IMG/VR virus record: IMGVR_UViG_3300008448_000493 | Location: 1 to 27,391 of that record | Reading direction: 5' to 3' (one strand) | Length of the DNA: 27,391 nt | Origin: a virus | Part shown: positions 12,475 to 20,622 of the stretch, piece after piece | Layout of the letters: each line of letters opens with the position of its first letter | Position numbering within the stretch: position 1 is the first letter of the stretch | Notes under the pieces: model-generated | Database searches by the model: none | Seen by the model: the letters and a program-made list of their open reading frames with translations, nothing else | What the model was told of the DNA's origin: nothing | Position numbers and translations under genes: made by a program

Positions 12475-13645
12475 TGCACCAAGTGCTTACGCACCCGCAC
12501 ATGATGACATTTGGTTTACCTTTACAAGTAACCAATCGGGAACAACTAACTTTAAGTTCATTGTAGATATTAAAGTAAACAATACTTTAGTATCAAGGGC
12601 AAAGGTATTCCCTGATGCAAGTGGGTATGGTTATTATAATACTGCACCCATTGTAAGGGCATATATAACCAATTATTTTGAACCAAGTGGCAGTTCAATA
12701 CTTGTGGCTTCAAACGATAAATTAAAGGCTGCATATAGGCTTGAATTAGGCGAGGAGGTAAGCGGTGTGATTACAACGAATCAGGCATCTGGAAACTATG
12801 CTGCCTACAATTGCTACAGACCTTTATTTACAGATTACTATGCAACAGGTAATAAAACATTTACAAGTTATTACGATGCAGATACTTTAGTAAATTATGA
12901 GGACAATTGGCTTACAGAAAGGGATTTAGAAGTAAATGCAAGTTATGGAGATAACATATATATAAGTTTCTTTAAAAAGACATCGGGAACTTATACAGGT
13001 GTATTGCAGGTATTAGGCGAAGGAGAGGTAGTGCAGAATAGTGTTAGTGCAACAATATCTTTAAACGAGTTCAATTTATTTAATATGGGTGCTGCAAACA
13101 TTAACACATGGGCAGCATCTTCAGTTATAACATCTAACACTTATGGTTACAACTTTTACTTGGACAGATCAGGAACTAAAAGCCGTACACTTAAAATACG
13201 AAACAAATGCTACCCAAAGCATAAAAGTTATAACATTCACTTCCTCAATAGATTGGGTGGCTACGATACGATGAAGTTTGCTTTAGTTAATAAGAGGCAA
13301 AGCAGTTTTGAAAAAAAGATGTTTCAGAAACCGCAATGGCAGGTTCAAAGTAATGTCAAAACAATGGCAGATACTTACAACAGGATTAGAGAAACAGATA
13401 CAGTATTTTCTGTAGCACATAAGAACACAATGCACTTGGTTTCCGATTGGGTTAGTCAGCAGGAATCTGATTGGCTGCAGCAGTTGGTAGCTTCAACAAG
13501 TGTATATCTTGAGAGCAATGGTGGATACTTCCCTGTAACTATTAGTACTGCCCAATATGACTTTAGGCTTACATCGGCAGATAAACTATGGAATGTTGAA
13601 ATAGATATTGAAGTAGGCAGAGTAATAAATTCGCAATTTAGATGA
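12455..13645 (+). CDS. tail structural protein, 396 aa
   Basis: The protein is strand-rich with low helix content. The N terminus reads ISDAPSAYAPAHDDIWFTFT, then VDIKVNNTLVSRAKVFPDASGYGYYNTAPIVRAYI. The second half contains TLKIRNKCYPKHKSYNIHFLNRLGGYDTMKF. This overall pattern is familiar from virion proteins encoded before the tape measure in Bacteroidota siphophages, and a distal tail or baseplate-like location is likely. Ends in an ATGA overlap with the next gene. Confidence 0.65.
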   Translation: MAAVISDAPSAYAPAHDDIWFTFTSNQSGTTNFKFIVDIKVNNTLVSRAKVFPDASGYGYYNTAPIVRAYITNYFEPSGSSILVASNDKLKAAYRLELGEEVSGVITTNQASGNYAAYNCYRPLFTDYYATGNKTFTSYYDADTLVNYEDNWLTERDLEVNASYGDNIYISFFKKTSGTYTGVLQVLGEGEVVQNSVSATISLNEFNLFNMGAANINTWAASSVITSNTYGYNFYLDRSGTKSRTLKIRNKCYPKHKSYNIHFLNRLGGYDTMKFALVNKRQSSFEKKMFQKPQWQVQSNVKTMADTYNRIRETDTVFSVAHKNTMHLVSDWVSQQESDWLQQLVASTSVYLESNGGYFPVTISTAQYDFRLTSADKLWNVEIDIEVGRVINSQFR

Positions 13646-15684
13646 GGACTGAAATTTTTATAGAAGGCTATGCTTTAGATTTAATGAATGATTTGCCAAC
13701 AGAGTTTACCTATGCCATAGATGACATACAGGACTTTGGAAGTAAGAATACATCTTTTAGCAAGACTTTAAACATTCCAGGTTCTGCTAAAAACAACCAG
13801 ATATTTGGATTTATCTTTGATTTAGGCAATGCTAACTTTACTGATAACGCACAGCCTAATGTATTATACAACTTTAATGCTACAAGAGCATCACAATGCA
13901 GAATCTTTGTAGATGGCATACAGATATTTAAAGGCATTTTAAGGCTATTAGAGATTGTTAAAACAGGAGAGGTAATAGAATATCAATGCTCTGTGTTTGG
14001 TGAATTAGGAGGCTTTATTACGGCTTTAGGCAATAAGAAACTTGAAGAACTTGATTTCTCTAATTATGACATGGTTTGGAATTACACAAACATTACAGGA
14101 TCGTGGGATAATGTTTCTGGTGGTAGTGTATATTTCCCTTTAGTAGATACAGGAGAAGTTAGCACAAACAAAATAGATTTTCAATTTAAGGCTTTTAAAC
14201 CTGCGTTATATGTAAAGCAATATCTTGAAAAGATTGTTAGCGGTGTAGGTTACACATGGAATTTCCCGTTACTTGATACTAATTTTTTTAAAAGATTGAT
14301 AATACCTAATAATCAAAGAGAAATAGTATCAGCAAATCAGACAACACTATTACAGGCAGATTATACAGTAGATACTACAGTAGTACCTAATAACTTTCCT
14401 TCTCTTGGTCTTGAAATGACTACAATTACTTTAGGAAACTTTGTGCTTGAAAGCGTAAATACTACATATAGGTATAATAATGGAACTCCTGTTACTGGTA
14501 CTGTTACCGCAAATGTAGTAGGCAATATGGATGCAGGAGCAAATATTCCAAGAACATTCTATGTTAGGCTAAAGAGAAACGGAACAACTATAGCAGAACA
14601 AGCAATTAATATGACTGCTAACCCAACTAACTTCAATGTTAATTTCAGTGTTCCAAATATAACGATGAACCTAAATGATTTCTTTACAACAACAATAGAT
14701 AATGGTTCAGGTACTATAAATATTACTGATGGCACATTGACATATACATCAGATACTAATACACTTGTTCCTGTTCAATATAATGAAACAATAAATATAA
14801 ATCAAACGATACCTAAAGGAATCTTTCAAAGGGATTTCTTTTTATCAATTTGCAAAATGTTTAACCTTTATGTTTATGAGGATCAATGGGATAGTAAAAA
14901 ACTTATTATAAAGCCTTACATAGATTTTTATGATGGTTCTTTTATTGATTGGTCTGATAAAATAGATAGAAGTAAACCTATGGGCATTAAGCCAATGTCA
15001 GAAATTAATGCAAGATACTTTCAGTTTAAATATAAGGATGATAACGATTTTTATAATGAAAACTATAAAAAGAAGTTTAACGAAGGTTATGCTGATCTTA
15101 TATATGATAGTGAATTAGACTTTGTTAAAGATACTGCAACTACAGAAATAATATTTGCAGGTAGTCCATTATATCAATTAACATCAACAGATAAAGTATA
15201 TCCTGCTATATATAAAAAGTCTGATAATAATACGAAAGAAGATAAAATGGATTTCGTTATTAGGATTATGCAAGCAAAGAAAATAACAGGAAGGAATAGT
15301 TGGAAAATTAAAAATGGGGCTACTGATTTAGTTACTCTTACAACCTATGGTTATGCAGGACACCTTGACGATCCTTTTACACCTACTAATGATATAAACT
15401 TTGGTGCACCTAAAGAAATATTCTTTACACTAACAACATATCCAACTACTAACCTATTTAATGCCTACTATTCAGACTATATGGCTGAAATTACAGATAA
15501 AGATAGTAAACTATTAACCTGTGAGGCATTGCTAAACATGGCAGATATACAGAACCTTGATTTCTCTAAACTGATAATGGTAGATAACATTTTGTTTAGG
15601 TTAAATAAAGTAGATGGATATAGTATAACAGACTATAAGACTGTTAAACTTGAATTATTAAAAGCGATAAATAAAACATTCTAA
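13642..15684 (+). CDS. large tail/baseplate structural protein, 680 aa
   Basis: The N terminus (MRTEIFIEGYALDLMNDLPT, then YAIDDIQDFGSKNTSFSKTLNIPG) resembles hub-type tail proteins, where an early beta domain contains the SFSKT..IPG motif. A central Thr/Asn-rich beta segment (about residues 240-380) is followed by GIFQRDFFLSICKMFNLYVYEDQWD, a region like the domains of tail-associated gp27-type hubs. It probably forms part of the tail tip. It starts in the ATGA at 13642 and ends one base before the tape-measure ATG. Homology is judged by layout only. Confidence 0.65.
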   Translation: MRTEIFIEGYALDLMNDLPTEFTYAIDDIQDFGSKNTSFSKTLNIPGSAKNNQIFGFIFDLGNANFTDNAQPNVLYNFNATRASQCRIFVDGIQIFKGILRLLEIVKTGEVIEYQCSVFGELGGFITALGNKKLEELDFSNYDMVWNYTNITGSWDNVSGGSVYFPLVDTGEVSTNKIDFQFKAFKPALYVKQYLEKIVSGVGYTWNFPLLDTNFFKRLIIPNNQREIVSANQTTLLQADYTVDTTVVPNNFPSLGLEMTTITLGNFVLESVNTTYRYNNGTPVTGTVTANVVGNMDAGANIPRTFYVRLKRNGTTIAEQAINMTANPTNFNVNFSVPNITMNLNDFFTTTIDNGSGTINITDGTLTYTSDTNTLVPVQYNETININQTIPKGIFQRDFFLSICKMFNLYVYEDQWDSKKLIIKPYIDFYDGSFIDWSDKIDRSKPMGIKPMSEINARYFQFKYKDDNDFYNENYKKKFNEGYADLIYDSELDFVKDTATTEIIFAGSPLYQLTSTDKVYPAIYKKSDNNTKEDKMDFVIRIMQAKKITGRNSWKIKNGATDLVTLTTYGYAGHLDDPFTPTNDINFGAPKEIFFTLTTYPTTNLFNAYYSDYMAEITDKDSKLLTCEALLNMADIQNLDFSKLIMVDNILFRLNKVDGYSITDYKTVKLELLKAINKTF

Positions 15685-15685
15685 A

Positions 15686-17419
15686 ATGGCAGAACAATTA
15701 AATATAAGTATAAATCTTAATGGTACAGAACAAGTTGTTACTTCTATTGGGCAGGTTAAAAAAGCATTAAAAGAAGCAGAATTTCAAGCATTAGCATTAG
15801 AAGAACAATTTGGTGCAGGTTCTCCACAGGTAGTTGCTTTAAGAAAAAATATTGAAGCATTAAGAGATAAAATTGGCGATGCAGCCGATGCTACTAAAAG
15901 TTTTGCAGAAGGTGGATTATTTACTACTGCTGCTAAATCACTTGCAGGTGTAGCAGGTGGATTTTCTGCCGTACAAGGTGCTATAGGATTGCTTGGTGTT
16001 GAAAGTAAAGAACTTGAAAAACAATTATTAAAAGTACAATCTGCACTTGCTTTATCACAAGGACTTGGACAAGTAATTCAAAGTAAAGATGTTTTTATAA
16101 ATTTAGCTAATGCAATTAAAACTCAAGTAGTAACTGCGTTTAATACATTAAAAGGTGCTATTAGTGCAAGTGGTTTATTATTACTTTCTGTTGCAATAGG
16201 TCTTTTAATTTCTAATTTTGACAAGGTTAAGAAGGCTGTATTAGACTTAGTTCCTGTATTTGCAGATATTGGAGAGTTTATAGGAAACCTTGTAAATAAA
16301 GTTACTGATTTTGTAGGCATAACAAGTGAGGCAGGTAGGGCAACTGCTAAACTTATTGCAGATAACAATAAAGCAATTAAGGAAAGTGAAAGATTTTTGG
16401 AATTAAATGGCGATAAATACGATGAATATACTCAACGCAAAATTAAAGCCAATTTAGAATTTAAGAAAAAGCAAAATGAGTTTTCAGAAGATGAGAAATT
16501 AACAGAGGCTCAAAAAATTGAATATATAAAACAAGCGAGGGAAAAGGCTAATAGAGAAATATTAAAAGCAGATCAAGATAGGTATGCTAAATCAGAAGAA
16601 GATAATAAAGCAGCCTTTGAAAAGCAAAAGAAAATAGATGATGATAGAAAGAAAAGAAAAGAAGAAGAAGATAAAGCAGAAAAAGAAAGAATAGAAAAGC
16701 AGAATCAAGCACAGGCTAATGCTTTAAAGTTAAGATTAGAAGCAATTGATAATACTAATAAAGCAGCAGAAGAACAAGCAAAAGCAGATGAAGATGAAAT
16801 TGCAAAATTATATGCACAGGAAGAAAAAAAACAAGGTGTAATAATTGAAAGCAATAATAAACAGATATTAGAGCAAAACAAATTTAACAATGCTATTATA
16901 TCTGCAGAACAACAATTACAAGATGCAAAATTTGCTGCTGCAAGTGCAGGTATAAATGCTTTGGGTTCATTGGTTGGACAAAACGAAAAACTTGCTAATG
17001 CTTTATTTATTCTTGATAAGGCTCTTGCTATTGGTAAAATTGTTGTAGATACACAAAGGGAAATAGCAGGTTATGCTGCATCTAACTCTGTTTTTGGTCC
17101 TGCAGGTATAGCCTTAACTGCAAAAATGGCTTTAGGTGCAAAGATTCGTGCAGCAGCAGGTATAGCAACAATTGCTGCTACAACTATTGCTAAATTTAAA
17201 GGAGGCGCAAGTGCATCTAATTTCGGTGGCGGTGGTTCAATAAACACTTCTGGTGTTCCTATAGTACCACAACAAAACCAAGCGCAATTAACACAATTAA
17301 ATCAAGCATCTATTAATGCACTTGGGAATCAAGCAGTTAAAGCCTATGTAGTTGAATCTGATGTAACAAGTTCACAACAAAGAATAGCAGCCATTCAACA
17401 AAGGGCAAGGTTTGAGTAA
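15686..17419 (+). CDS. tail tape measure protein, 577 aa
   Basis: The protein starts with a coiled coil (INLNGTEQVVTSIGQVKKAL then EEQFGAGSPQVVALRKNIEA). Hydrophobic helices follow near 160-178 (ISASGLLLLSVAIGLLISNF), then a very long charged Lys/Glu coiled coil (about 230-410) and a Gly/Ala-rich C-terminal membrane-like region (ALAIGKIVVDTQ, GPAGIALTAKMALGAKIRAA) ending in Asn/Gln-rich sequence. This organisation sets tail length and helps DNA ejection. At 577 residues it is short for a tape measure and implies a short flexible tail if the usual length relation holds. It is followed by a 30-base gap before the protease. Confidence 0.85.
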   Translation: MAEQLNISINLNGTEQVVTSIGQVKKALKEAEFQALALEEQFGAGSPQVVALRKNIEALRDKIGDAADATKSFAEGGLFTTAAKSLAGVAGGFSAVQGAIGLLGVESKELEKQLLKVQSALALSQGLGQVIQSKDVFINLANAIKTQVVTAFNTLKGAISASGLLLLSVAIGLLISNFDKVKKAVLDLVPVFADIGEFIGNLVNKVTDFVGITSEAGRATAKLIADNNKAIKESERFLELNGDKYDEYTQRKIKANLEFKKKQNEFSEDEKLTEAQKIEYIKQAREKANREILKADQDRYAKSEEDNKAAFEKQKKIDDDRKKRKEEEDKAEKERIEKQNQAQANALKLRLEAIDNTNKAAEEQAKADEDEIAKLYAQEEKKQGVIIESNNKQILEQNKFNNAIISAEQQLQDAKFAAASAGINALGSLVGQNEKLANALFILDKALAIGKIVVDTQREIAGYAASNSVFGPAGIALTAKMALGAKIRAAAGIATIAATTIAKFKGGASASNFGGGGSINTSGVPIVPQQNQAQLTQLNQASINALGNQAVKAYVVESDVTSSQQRIAAIQQRARFE

Positions 17420-17449
17420 TAACATTTAAAAAAATAAACATTTATAATT

Positions 17450-18034
17450 ATGGAACTTCCTGTATATGAACTATTAATAAACGAAGATATAAACGATGAT
17501 GCAGAAGTAAACTTTGTTGCACTCGTTGATAGACCTGCTATACAAAAGAATTGGAACGCATTTAAAGATAAAGTAAAGTTTGAAATTGTATCTGAAGAAA
17601 AGCGCATTATCTCTGGTCCACTTATGTTGGCTGATACTCCTATTTTTAGGTCTGATGCTACACATGGCGATTACTATGTTACTTTTTCTAAAAACACGAT
17701 TCTTAAAATTGCTCAAAAGTTCTTTAAGAAAGGCTATCAAGCGAATGTTAATGTAGAGCATAACCCAGACTACAAAGTAGAGGATATGGTTATGTTTGAA
17801 AGTTTTATATCTGATAAAGATAGAGGCATAGCACCAATGAAAGGCTTTGAAGATGCCCCTGATGGTTCATGGTTTGGATCGTTTAAAGTTGATTCAGATG
17901 ATGCTTGGAATAAGGTAAAGAACGGAGAAGTTAAAGGTTTTAGTGTTGAAGGTGTGTTTGAATATCGCAAAGAAAAAAGCAAGGAGATGCAACTATTAGA
18001 GGATATTAAAAATATTTTAACCTCTGTTAAGTGA
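17450..18034 (+). CDS. XkdF-like phage serine protease (prohead protease)
   Basis: The 194-residue protein has the XkdF-type pattern: SGPLMLADTPIFRSD (55-69), YYVTFSK (75-81), NVNVEHNPDY with H104, FESFISDKD with E117, WFGSFKVD (141-148) and KGFSVEG (162-168) with S165. H104 and S165 are the probable catalytic pair and E117 the third member. It would process the scaffold or capsid protein during head maturation. The genes for an acidic scaffold and the capsid follow, which is the expected order. C terminus ends in a charged helix. Confidence 0.8.
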   Translation: MELPVYELLINEDINDDAEVNFVALVDRPAIQKNWNAFKDKVKFEIVSEEKRIISGPLMLADTPIFRSDATHGDYYVTFSKNTILKIAQKFFKKGYQANVNVEHNPDYKVEDMVMFESFISDKDRGIAPMKGFEDAPDGSWFGSFKVDSDDAWNKVKNGEVKGFSVEGVFEYRKEKSKEMQLLEDIKNILTSVK

Positions 18035-18065
18035 TAAACTTATTTATTAACAAACATTTATAAAC

Positions 18066-18644
18066 ATGAATCCGAAAGACGCAATTTTAAAAATCAAGGC
18101 ATTGTTTGAAGATATGCCTGTTGAAGAAAAAAAGGATGAAGTCATTGAAGAAGGTAAAGTAGAGATGGCTGAATATTCTTTGGCTGACGGAACTAAAGTT
18201 ATGATTTCTGCACTTGAAGTAGGTGGAGAAGTTAAACTTGAAGATGGTTCTGCTGCTCCTGATGCTGAACATGAATTGGCTGATGGTACTAAAATAGTTA
18301 CTGTTGATGGTATCATCACAGAAGTAAAGCCTAAAGAAGATGAGGCTGCTATTGAAGTAGAGATTGAAGCAGGTAAGAAGCCTGAAGAAATGGAATCAGA
18401 ATTTAACGCAAAGATTGAAGCACTTGCTGCTGAAAATGCAATGTTGCTGGAAAAGATTAAGGCTATTGAAAGTAAGGCTAAAGATGGTTTTGCTCAAGTA
18501 GCCGAACTTATTGAGGCAATGGCTAAAGTTCCTTCTGCTGATCCGATTAGCAAACCGCAATCGTACAAGTTTGAGGACACAAAAGACATTAAGTTGGATA
18601 GACTTAATAAATATAGAAACGCAATTTTAAACAATAAAAACTAA
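18066..18644 (+). CDS. acidic capsid scaffold protein, 192 aa
   Basis: The protein is strongly acidic with two copies of an LADGTK motif, at about residues 38-43 and 77-82 (YSLADGTKVMISALEVGGEV and ELADGTKIVTVDGIITEV), and an intervening Pro/Ala/Asp turn. A coiled coil (about 118-155, EFNAKIEALAAENAMLLEKI) follows. Acidic scaffold plus coiled coil between protease and capsid genes is the usual arrangement. The ordered C-terminal tail (DIKLDRLNKYRNAIL) probably binds capsid shells. It is likely cleaved by the upstream XkdF-like protease. Confidence 0.75.
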   Translation: MNPKDAILKIKALFEDMPVEEKKDEVIEEGKVEMAEYSLADGTKVMISALEVGGEVKLEDGSAAPDAEHELADGTKIVTVDGIITEVKPKEDEAAIEVEIEAGKKPEEMESEFNAKIEALAAENAMLLEKIKAIESKAKDGFAQVAELIEAMAKVPSADPISKPQSYKFEDTKDIKLDRLNKYRNAILNNKN

Positions 18645-18649
18645 AGAAA

Positions 18650-19600
18650 ATGGCATTTAATGTATCTTCATTAGCAGACTACACAGAACAAAACGAAGCC
18701 TTGCTCGTTACTTCTTCTGTACTTGGTGCTAAAACTGCTGCTCTTATTAAGAGTGCAGGTAATGTAATGGTGGGAGTGAAATCTTCAGAAACCATTAATA
18801 TCATGGACACAGACGCATTTTTCCAAGCAGGTGGTACTTGCGGATTCAATGCTTCTGGTACAACTTCTTTCACACAAAGGACTGTAACTGTAGGTAAGAT
18901 CGCAGTTATGGAGGCTCTTTGCCCTGCTGACCTTGAGGCTAAGTATTTGCAGAAAGCACTTCCTACAGGTTCAATGTATGATAGTGTTCCTTTTGAGCAA
19001 GAATTCACAGAGAAGAAGGCTAAGAGAATAGCATCTCAACTTGAGAAGGCGATCTGGCAAGGTAATGTGGCTTCTGGTGATGGCAATCTTAACAAATTCA
19101 ATGGTTTGATTAAGTTGATTGCTGATGCTTCTGCTTCTGTTGCTGCAAATGCTTCTACTTATATTTCTGGTGGTCCTGTTGCTTCAATTACCGATGCTAA
19201 CGTTATCGCAGTATTTGATGCAGTTTACAAGGCTATACCTGCAACTGTTGTCGCTGAAGATGACATGACTATCTTCTGTGGTCAAGACCTTTTCAGAACT
19301 TACACTATTGCTCTTAAAAATAGTGCTTCTTTCCATTACGCAATTGATGTGAAGGCTGATAGTGAGTTTGTACTTCCAGGTACTATGATTAAGGTTGTAG
19401 CGGTTCAAGGTTTGAACGGAACTAACAAGATTTATGCAATGCGTCTTTCTAACTTGTTCTTGGGTACAGACCTTTTGAACGAAGAAGAAAGATTTGAAAT
19501 GTTCTATGCTAAAGAGGCTGACGTTGTTCGCTTCGTAGCAAAGTTCAAAATCGGTGTGAACGTTGCGTTCCCTGATGAGATTGCATTTTTCGCACTTTAA
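18650..19600 (+). CDS. major capsid protein
   Basis: The 316-residue protein follows the scaffold by 5 bases and matches HK97-fold capsid proteins of Bacteroidota siphophages in size and order of elements. These are an N-terminal arm (SLADYTEQNEALLVTSSVLG), the TINIMDTDAFFQAG and SFTQRTVTVGKIAVMEALC strands, and a long backbone helix (EQEFTEKKAKRIASQLEKAI). A P-domain region (DDMTIFCGQDLFRTY) and the C-terminal strand KFKIGVNVAFPDEIAFF complete it. Codon use is richer in C-ending codons than its neighbours, as expected of a highly expressed gene. It is followed by a GGGGG/CCCCC hairpin. Confidence 0.85.
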   Translation: MAFNVSSLADYTEQNEALLVTSSVLGAKTAALIKSAGNVMVGVKSSETINIMDTDAFFQAGGTCGFNASGTTSFTQRTVTVGKIAVMEALCPADLEAKYLQKALPTGSMYDSVPFEQEFTEKKAKRIASQLEKAIWQGNVASGDGNLNKFNGLIKLIADASASVAANASTYISGGPVASITDANVIAVFDAVYKAIPATVVAEDDMTIFCGQDLFRTYTIALKNSASFHYAIDVKADSEFVLPGTMIKVVAVQGLNGTNKIYAMRLSNLFLGTDLLNEEERFEMFYAKEADVVRFVAKFKIGVNVAFPDEIAFFAL

Positions 19601-19608
19601 TTTATAAT

Positions 19609-19640
19609 GGGGGTGTAATAGCCCCCTTTAAAACTTTTTT
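19609..19640 (+). terminator. intercistronic hairpin, possible partial terminator
   Basis: GGGGG (19609-19613) pairs with CCCCC (19622-19626) over a short A/T-rich loop, then TTTAAAACTTTTTT. The interrupted T tract suggests a leaky terminator or 3'-protecting hairpin that separates capsid mRNA from downstream genes. Confidence 0.5.
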
Positions 19641-19643
19641 AAT

Positions 19644-20165
19644 ATGGCATGTGCATTAACACAAGGATATGTCTTGGATTGTAAAGATTCACTCGGTGGT
19701 ATAACTGAAGTGTACTTTATGGCATCACAGGATGTTGCTTCTTACACAGAAGCATCTGGAGTTATTACTGCCCTAACTAAAGATAGTGGTAAGAGGTTTT
19801 ATAAGTATGAACTTGTAAAGGGTACATCTTCTTTTGTTGAGAATATCAATGCTTCTGTAGAAAACGGAACTATTTTTTATCAACAGGAATTGACTATTAT
19901 CCTAAATAAACTACAGGCTAATACAAGGAATGAAATCTTGCTTCTTGCTAAAAATCTTTTGGTAGCGGTTGTAAAAGATAACAACGATAAGTATTGGTAT
20001 TTAGGACTAAAACGTGGTCTTGATATTACTGCAGGTTCTTCTGGTAGCGGTGCTGCCGAAGGGGATCGTAGCGGTTATACTTTGACTTTCACGGCTAAAG
20101 AAGATGCTCTTGCTCCAGAGGTAAACTCTACTGTTGCAGGACAACTACAAACTCCAGGTACATAG
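19644..20165 (+). CDS. probable major tail tube protein
   Basis: The 173-residue beta-rich protein begins MACALTQGYVLDCKDSLGGI and contains ENGTIFYQQELTIILNKLQA and LLLAKNLLVAVVKDNNDKYW, ending SGYTLTFTAKEDALAPEV. From memory this is the recurring small structural protein after the capsid gene in Bacteroidota phages, with tail-tube-like strand organisation. It is preceded by the capsid hairpin and followed by a strong terminator, so it probably sits on its own abundant transcript. Confidence 0.7.
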   Translation: MACALTQGYVLDCKDSLGGITEVYFMASQDVASYTEASGVITALTKDSGKRFYKYELVKGTSSFVENINASVENGTIFYQQELTIILNKLQANTRNEILLLAKNLLVAVVKDNNDKYWYLGLKRGLDITAGSSGSGAAEGDRSGYTLTFTAKEDALAPEVNSTVAGQLQTPGT

Positions 20166-20186
20166 TTTAGGAATAAGAATAACACG

Positions 20187-20215
20187 ATGCCCTGCCTTTA
20201 TGGTGGGGCATTTTT
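20187..20215 (+). terminator. Rho-independent terminator
   Basis: ATGCCCTGCC (20187-20196) pairs with GGTGGGGCA plus the following T (about 20202-20211) in a 10-bp stem with two G:T pairs, followed by TTTTTG. It closes the capsid/tube transcript about 20 bases after the stop. Confidence 0.78.
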
Positions 20216-20247
20216 GTTAAATTCCGTTACTTCTGACATTTATTAGT

Positions 20248-20622
20248 GTGATATATCTACAGAAAGGCAATACGGAGAATGTAATACTAACACTTACAGA
20301 AAAGCAGTTGCTTACTTCTCCTAACTACTTATTTATATTTACCAATAGGACAAGTGCCTATGATGTGCGTTTTGTACTTACTAACAATAAAGATACAAGC
20401 GCATACAAGGATAGATTTAATAAGTTCAGTATAAAAGTAGATTCATATTTTGCTACTAAACTAACAGGTCAATGGGATTATGCGGTGTACGAGCAAACGA
20501 GCAATAACAATACTGATCCTAAAGGTTTAAACTTACTTGAAAGCGGTATAATGATGTTGAAGGATGAAGAAAAGATATATAAAGAGTATGAAACTTCCGA
20601 TAAATATAAAATAAGGAAATGA
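20248..20622 (+). CDS. hypothetical structural protein, 124 aa, GTG start
   Basis: The product begins MIYLQKGNTENVILTLTEKQ and alternates strands (NYLFIFTNRTSAYDVRFVL, TGQWDYAVYEQ), suggesting a small beta-sandwich like those of head-decoration or tail adaptor proteins. GTG 20248 is the first usable start after the terminator and gives this expected N terminus. It overlaps the portal gene by 4 bases (20619-20622), so it is probably co-translated with it. Function unproven. Confidence 0.65.
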   Translation: MIYLQKGNTENVILTLTEKQLLTSPNYLFIFTNRTSAYDVRFVLTNNKDTSAYKDRFNKFSIKVDSYFATKLTGQWDYAVYEQTSNNNTDPKGLNLLESGIMMLKDEEKIYKEYETSDKYKIRK

